In this document: positions 58,143 to 64,000 of the stretch, in pieces
Layout: every line of letters starts with the position of its first letter
How positions within the stretch are numbered: the stretch's first letter is position 1
Origin: Balaenoptera acutorostrata
Lineage: Eukaryota; Chordata; Mammalia; Artiodactyla; Balaenopteridae
Assembly: GCF_949987535.1 (NCBI RefSeq)
Contig: NC_080066.1
Span: 133,714,335-133,778,334 of the forward strand
Direction of reading: 5' to 3'
DNA: 64,000 nt
Translations under genes and position numbers: made by a program
Notes under the pieces: model-generated
What the model saw: only the letters and a program-made list of their open reading frames with translations
Databases searched by the model: none
What the model was told of the DNA's origin: nothing

Positions 58143-58990
58143 AAGAAAAGTCCTGTATCTGTGCTAATTTTTGCAAATGAGAGCTAGCCTATTTACATTT
58201 TACATTGAAGAAATCAGTAGAGCAATGGGCAACTGCTACAGAGGTGTGTGCAAGAGTCTGGAGTATCCTTACTTTCTATTCTTGATTTTATATGAAGTGA
58301 GGAAAAAGGGATGTAGTGCCCCCTCCTACCCCATATACATGCTCGATGATAATGAAAAGTACCTTTCTAATACAGCGTACTTGAAGTAATAGACGTGAAA
58401 CAATCATTTCCTTTCCACTGGTTTTGCAAACATATTGGTTTCTGAAGTCTTTTATTGGAGCATAAGTGATGTTATCAAAAGGTTGCCAGAGGGATGTTTG
58501 CAGATTGGTGACAACTATTTATGATGTGTTTTTAAGTTGGTGATCTATCTTCTCTTGTAGTTACTGTCTCCCATCTCAGAAAGTGGGAGGCGTCTGCACC
58601 GTCTGTAGAAGGCGGCTGAGAAGGAAATAGGTTCAGCGCGTGTGTGTTAATATCAGTCTGTTTTCAATATTCAGGCCTGGGCTCAGCTTTTTCTACTTCT
58701 GTTACACAAAGAAAATGTGGTGGGAAAGGCACACCCAGTAACAAACAGGTGTACCCTGTCTGAGGCAGATTTGCCCAGTGACACACTCTTTGTGGTGCAG
58801 TTTTTGTGCAGACACACATGGGTATCAAATGGACACTACAGAGGTCATCAAAATGATGCTTAAGGAAGCCAGGGGGAAGGGAGACAATCCCGGTTCAGCC
58901 CTGCCTTAGATTGAAATCGCCATCAGATTTGTTCTCCAACTCCTCTTTTGCCTACCACACCCACCCCCATCAGCAAATTAATAAGCCAAG
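58143..58990. other. Unique sequence, nothing recognised
   Basis: The plus-strand frame at 58171-58389 has no recognised domain. 58560-58800 is repeat-free with a few CpGs. Confidence 0.4.
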
Positions 58991-58991
58991 A

Positions 58992-59430
58992 AAGGAGTTT
59001 AGAAACCAGAGCTGGAAAGACCTCCAGGTCAAGTCCTCCATTCCCTTGTCAAGCCTGGGTCAGCCTCCTCACCCCCTGAGCCCTTTCTAGTTTTTCCTCT
59101 GCTTGAAATGTCTCAAGCCTAAATTTTCCTTTCTTGCCTTTATCCCATTACTTCTAGTTACAACCTCTTTTGTCATGCCAACTAATTCCCCTCTGTCCTT
59201 TGGGGACAATTATATCATCTTTAGTTCCTCCTTGGATTTCATTCTTTTATTTTCCCTCCTCGTAAGTCAACCCCTCTGGCCATCCAGTAATGCTTTTTGA
59301 CTTGCTCTGAACTCTACACACTGTTCATCTTTCTCACTGTGAGGTCCCCAAAGCTTGAATAGACCCTCCTGAGTGTGGTCTCACCCTGGACTGAGTAAGG
59401 AAGCCAGTATTACCTCTCTTTCTTAATACG
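58992..59430 (+). repeat. Possible L3/CR1-type ancient LINE fragment
   Basis: 'gagctggaaagacctccagg', 'tcaacccctctggccatccag' and 'gagtgtggtctcaccctggactgagta' follow wording of very old CR1/L3-clade repeats. Weak and partly from general knowledge. The frame at 59103-59300 is not supported as a gene. Confidence 0.4.
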
Positions 59431-59564
59431 GGCTACTTTTGCCTACATCTTCAAAAAGTGCTCTATGAGTTTACTTTGGCTATGAGATTGCCTTTATAGA
59501 GAGAAATCTTATTTAATTATTTGTAATCTTTCATCTGTGCCTGGGAGCATACTACTCTCTAAAG

Positions 59565-60068
59565 CAGCACTCTCCAATAGAAATGAAATGTGAGCCACAC
59601 ATGTCATTTTAAATTTTCTAGTAGTCACATTAAGAAAAGTAAAAAGACACATATGAAATTAATTTGAACAGGATTTAACTTAAGATATCAAAAATTATCA
59701 TTTCAATATGTAATCAATATTAAAAATTATTCATAGACTGTTTAAATTCATTTTTTTCTAGTAAACCTTGGGGATCCTGTGTGTGCTTTACCCTTACAGC
59801 GCACCTCAATTTAGACACTCTATATTCCTTAGCAATGTAGTACTTGGTCTGTATTTGGAGTTCACAAAATTTATTGTTGAAGTAGTGGATTTACATGCCA
59901 AGTTGTTCTGAACATACTTGAAAGTTTTCCAAGAACTGAATTATCAGTTTTTCAATTTAAACTGTAACAAATTAAAATGAAATGAAGTTAAAATTCAGTT
60001 CCTCAGTTGCAGCAGTCACATTTCAAGTGCTTGGATGTGACTACGGGCTGCCATTGTGGACAGCAGAG
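59565..60068. repeat. hAT-Charlie-type DNA transposon with 8-bp target duplication
   Basis: Starts CAGCACTCTCCAATAGAAATG, continues 'gtgagccacacatgtcatttt', 'attatcatttcaatatgtaatc', 'cttacagcgcacctcaattt', and ends GTGGACAGCAGAG. Flanks CTCTAAAG (59557-59564) and CTCTAAAT (60069-60076) match 7 of 8, as expected for hAT elements. Confidence 0.85.
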
Positions 60069-60076
60069 CTCTAAAT

Positions 60077-63000
60077 CTGTGATAGTTCTAAGAGCTGCCA
60101 TCTCCCAAGTAGTTCAGCTTCCATTTCCCTAAGGTGAATCTTACTTTTGGATTCTTGATCACATGACTTTTTTGTGGGGGGAGGAGGTATTACTTTTGTT
60201 TCTCTCTCTGATTTTGATGAGGCGTCCATCCACTTCATTGAGGGTTTTTGTAATATACATTCTTGTATGTTAAGATGCAGTGGTATGGTTTTTGAATGCA
60301 TTTATGTTAAGTATTACACAATTAATAACCATCATGAAAAGATCTTAGAAATCAGAACGGAAAAGACCTATAAGATATGTAGACTTGAAAATAGTTGCCA
60401 GGTCATGACTTTATACTGAAATACAATTCTTTCTTTACTTTTTCATAGAAATGCCAATGAAGCTTATAGAATAAATTAGGTGACCTCACAGGCTTCGTCA
60501 GCATTTGTGTAGCTTAGGCCAAAGATGCTAAATCTCATTGCTTTGCTAATCTCTGCACTGCACACTTAGTAACCTAATAATTCAGATTGTGTTGTAGGAC
60601 TCTAATCGTGAAGGGTAAGCCTCAAGCATTCCAAGCAATATTCTTTCAAACCAGTGCTTTGTAAGAGAAAAAATTCAAAGTGGTAGGGGTTCCTAGTGAC
60701 CCCAAAGATGTACCCTGAAGTTTGTATTATAAATAGAAGAGTCTGACTCAAAAAGTGGGGCTGGGCACACTCTCTGGAACGGCTTAATAAATTTGGCTTC
60801 ATTAATGCTATCATACTAGCTGATTAATGCTATTAATCATAAGGGTTCTGTGTCTCTGTCCTTCCCCTGAACCTGAGTCCAGCTTTTTCAAAGGACATTT
60901 ACTTGATTCAAAGTGGGGGAAATTTTTAGCTTATCTATTTTCTTAAGCACTATTTCCCAACCCCCGCTTGAATCTCTCTCTCTCTCTGTCCTCACACGCA
61001 AATCTCCTTTCTTCCCATTACACAAGTGTGCCCATGACAAGCGCTTTTCCTGAATTGATATTTCAGTTGTTTTCTTTGCAGTTCTGTGGCTCCCGTGGTC
61101 TCTGTTTTATCCACCTGCTTCATATTTTAGGTTTTAAACTTGCTTTCATAATATTTCACAAGGTTGTTTTGATTAAAGCTTCAACATACTAAAATCAGAG
61201 GAAAATAAGGGGAGATGGTGGCTGAAGGTTTCACAGTTTAATTCTGTTTGTGTCTATGAATGCATTTTGGAGTGGTTTGCACTATCATAAGTACTTTGTA
61301 ACATTCAAAGTGTACATTGAGCAGGAGGGTGTTTATTTAACATGGGCACCTCAATATCTCTGTGGGTCTTTACGTTTGGAAGACTTTGGATTTTTTCAAT
61401 ACGAACCTGTTTTACTGCCAATCTCTCACCTCCCTCCCAACTCCTCCAACTTGGTTTCTCCCCTCCAGCTTCCTGCTGTGGTCTTGAAATTATCAGTGTT
61501 TCAGCTAATAACAATACTGCTTCATGTCTATTTGCTATTTTACAGTTGTGAAATTACTTTAAAAACAGTATCTCATTTCAAATTCACAGAAACTTGTGAA
61601 GGACAGGTTCAGGAAAAGCAGATATGGTTATTTCCATTTGTTAGGTAAGAAATGAAAGCCTAGTAGCTCCTTCGTCTGCCTCAAGACACCCAGTTGAGCC
61701 AAATTTCCAGGTCTTTTGATAAGAAGCCCATTTACATTTTCATCCATCCATTTGTCCATAATCTTTCTTCAAAGGATCTGAGGTTAACTCTTTTTCAGCT
61801 CAACAATCTTTTCTCTACACTGTGCTGCTATGAAAGAGACCCCATTCCCATCTTATATGGTATCCTTTTAGGATAACTTCCACAATCCATGCTGAGGGAG
61901 GAGCCCAGAAAAATCTCCATTTTACTAGCCTATCATTTGCAGGGACTTACTAGAAGTTCCCTTTTGGGTAAATATGGATGAATTTCATTCTACACTGAAT
62001 TAGTTTATCCAAATCTTTTTCAGGATGCCAAAAAGAAAAAAAATGTGGCTTGTCCTAAGCACTGGTATAAACTAGTAAATTTTCCTTCTGTGCTTTAGTT
62101 CAATACAAATGTCTGGGTACATTCACATTATACATAGTAGCAGATTAAAAGCCCTGGTTTTTATTCACTTTATAGTTCCACCACAAGCAATTCAGATTTA
62201 TGCAGTTTATTGCTTAACAGGTCATCCCCCTGTATTTACTTCCATTTTAGTGCAGTGAATCACATATTTTAAATTAAATATATATTACCCTGACTTATAT
62301 GTAAAATATGGAACAAAATTCTTAATAACTTTGAATTCTGCCATTGTCATCACTGAAGAGGCAAGGGCTCACTCAGCATCTTTCCTTAACAGACATCTGA
62401 GGCAGGTGGCACTGTCCAAAGACCTTTGGATGAAGCAGGATCACATATGTGACAGTGATTTGAAAACTATAAGGTGCTGATCAGAAATATTTGAACATCA
62501 TTGTTAAGGGGAGGTGCCCTGTATAAGGGAAAGTGGACTTGGCATCAGATAATATGACTTTGGTAGATTTATATGACTTCTTTGAGCAGCAGTTTCCATC
62601 TGTCCTACTTTTATTTATTTTTTTCACATTAATGTGTGATAGAAATAATTTTAAATCCCCATGGTCTGAAAGTCACTTGGAAGCTGCAGTTTTTATTGTT
62701 GTTTTTTTAAAAAAAATGGCGCTATTCTCTGGGTATTTAAATGTTCAGATTGTTAGGTGATTCTTTCTCCACACCCATCACTCTCCCATCTTAATTCTTT
62801 TTATTTGTAATGTATCATTTGTGTATATTTACAGCTTAAATTTAGACCAATATTCAATTATTACTTACTCACCACTCCCAGAGTTTTCCCAATGATTCAG
62901 GTACAAGCGACCTGTGGGAATTATTTATTTGTTGCTATGAGGCTGCTTGGTTTCCTGAGTGCACTGCTCAGAGCTCAGGTCACATTAAGAAGGTCATTCC

Positions 63001-63093
63001 TCCAGCCTGCATTACATATAAACAATGAATTACAGGATTGGCAAATTCAACATCTCTTCCCATTTTTAACTTAAAAAGAAAATATTTCAAAAG
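60077..63093. other. Mostly unique block, 3 kb
   Basis: No gene recognised. A (TC)n-like run lies at 60975-60990. 61555-61700 resembles a reversed MIR ('atctcatttcaaattcacag', 'ggttatttccatttg'). An acceptor/donor-like pair around 61552 and 61646 falls inside this MIR-like piece and is not treated as an exon. Confidence 0.4.
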
Positions 63094-63109
63094 GCTTTTG
63101 TAAAAGTAT

Positions 63110-64000
63110 TATATACCATGACCAAGTGGGATTATCCCAGAAATGCAAGGCTGGTATAACCTCCAAAAAATCAACCAGTGTAATTTATCAGTAGAATAAA
63201 GGGAAAAAAGTCCACATGATTATATTAATGGATGCAGAAAAAGCATTTGATGAAATCCCACATCCTTTCATGATTAAAAACACATAACAAGGGCTTCCCT
63301 GGTGGCACAGTGGATAAGAATCCGCCTGCCAATGCAGGGGACACGGGTTCGAGTCCTGGTCTGGGAAGATCCCACATGCCGTGGAGCAACTAAGCCTGTG
63401 TGCCACAACTACTGAGCCTGTGCTCTAGAGCCCGTGAGCCACAACTACTGAAGCCCACGTGCCTAGAGCCTGTGCTCCACAACAAGAGAAGCCACTGCAA
63501 TGAGAAGCCTGTGCACAGCAACCAAGACCCAATGCAGCAAAAATAAATAAATAACTAAATAAAATTAAATAAATAAATTTATAAGAAAAAACAAACACAT
63601 AACAAACTAGGAATAGAAAGGAACTTCCTTAACTTGATAAAGAGCATCTATAAAGAGCCCAGAGTTAACATAATTCTTAATGGTGAAAGACTCTGTTCTT
63701 GCCATTTCTATTGACAATTGTACTGGAGAATCTAGTAAGGTCCATTTAAAAAGGAAAGAAATGAAATGCATCAGAATTGGAAAGGAAGAAATAAAACTTT
63801 ATTTGCAGTTGACATGATCTTGTATATAGAAAATCCTAAGGAATCAAAAAGAAAAAACAAGAAGCTAATACAGTATTGTATATTAATTATACCACCAAAA
63901 AAACTCTAACCCCAAATAGAACAAATGAATAAGTTCAACAAAGTTGCAAGATTCAAGATTACTATTCAAAAATAAATTGAATTTCAGTACATTAGCAATG
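63110..64000 (+). pseudogene. L1 ORF2 pseudogene, reverse transcriptase part
   Basis: Remnant of the reverse transcriptase domain. The part around 'ggatgcagaaaaagcatttgatga' encodes DAEKAFDE, a conserved block. The catalytic motif region near 63803-63828 reads FAVDMILYI, so the first aspartate of FADD is changed to valine. The SINE splits the frame at 63290, and additional short insertions lie near 63860-63915. Confidence 0.85.
63291..63593 (+). mobile_element. CHR-type SINE inside the edge L1
   Basis: Plus strand, starting GGGCTTCCCTGGTGGCACAG, with B box GGTTCGAGTCC at 63346-63356 and an AAATAAATAAATAACT tail. Perfect target duplication AACACATAACAA at 63279-63290 and 63594-63605. Confidence 0.96.

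Larger units (their letters stand above)
63094..64000 (+). mobile_element. L1 LINE, plus strand, 5'-truncated and running off the window
   Basis: From about 63094 it reads as L1 ORF2: 'ttatataccatgaccaagtggg', 'attaatggatgcagaaaaagcatttgatga', then after the SINE 'gaatagaaaggaacttcctt', 'ttaatggtgaaagact', and 'aggaagaaataaaacttta'. It continues past 64000. Older and more diverged than the 42-48 kb L1. Confidence 0.88.

Noticed and set aside
61552..61646. Exon-like segment with an acceptor 'tattttacag' and donor 'gtaagaaa'
   Set aside because: It lies within a MIR-like fragment whose consensus contains both splice-like words, so it is likely coincidence.
63346..63356. tRNA-like B box as a possible tRNA gene
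   Set aside because: The sequence is the head of a SINE; there is no cloverleaf-length tRNA with matching stems.

Overview
The window is nuclear DNA from a mammal, almost certainly a cetacean (whale, dolphin or porpoise), with hippopotamus as the remaining alternative. The main evidence is ten copies of a tRNA-derived SINE of the CHR type, whose head reads GGGCTTCCCTGGTGGC and which carries a B box of the form GGTTCGAGTCC and an AAATAAATAAA tail. This family is known from cetaceans and hippos. Young L1 elements with the laurasiatherian 3' UTR, a mariner element of the cetartiodactyl type, and ordinary eutherian MIR, L2, MER1, MER5A and MER20 fossils agree with this. Species cannot be determined from the window.

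I recognise no intact protein-coding gene, rRNA, tRNA or snRNA gene. The long open frames are either transposon-derived or chance frames in A+T-rich DNA. The window is therefore intergenic or lies inside a very large intron. Eight of ten CHR SINEs and five of six L1 copies lie on the minus strand. Such a bias is usual inside a gene read on the opposite (plus) strand, but the sample is small.

Layout: 0.9-2.6 kb holds a mariner element whose transposase is broken and interrupted by a SINE. 2.6-8.4 kb is old MIR/L2/L1 debris with one speculative minus-strand exon at 8.0-8.3 kb. 8.9-9.2 kb is a SINE. 11.7-14.4 kb is a 5'-truncated L1 plus a SINE that re-used the same target site. 14.7-24 kb contains MIRs, palindromic DNA-transposon relics, MER20, and a hAT relic split by a SINE. 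24.7-29.6 kb is mostly unique. 29.6-31.7 kb has L2 copies and a partial endogenous retrovirus (3' LTR, polypurine tract and a coding remnant). 32.5-32.9 kb is a short L1. 32.9-38.2 kb is repeat-poor. 38.2-41.7 kb has MER1, two SINEs and two L2 copies. 42.0-48.0 kb is a full-length but dead L1 inserted in a MIR. 49-63 kb is largely unique A+T-rich sequence with MER5A, a SINE, MIR/L2 copies, an old L1, an L3/CR1-like piece and a hAT element. The right edge enters another L1 that is split by a SINE.

The best observations are about insertion history. They are: two retrotransposons using one nick site; an L1 whose target duplication implies about 140 bp of extra 5' sequence; a SINE with a double poly-A tail; and a partial retrovirus with a clear polypurine tract. 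I found no convincing new biological system.
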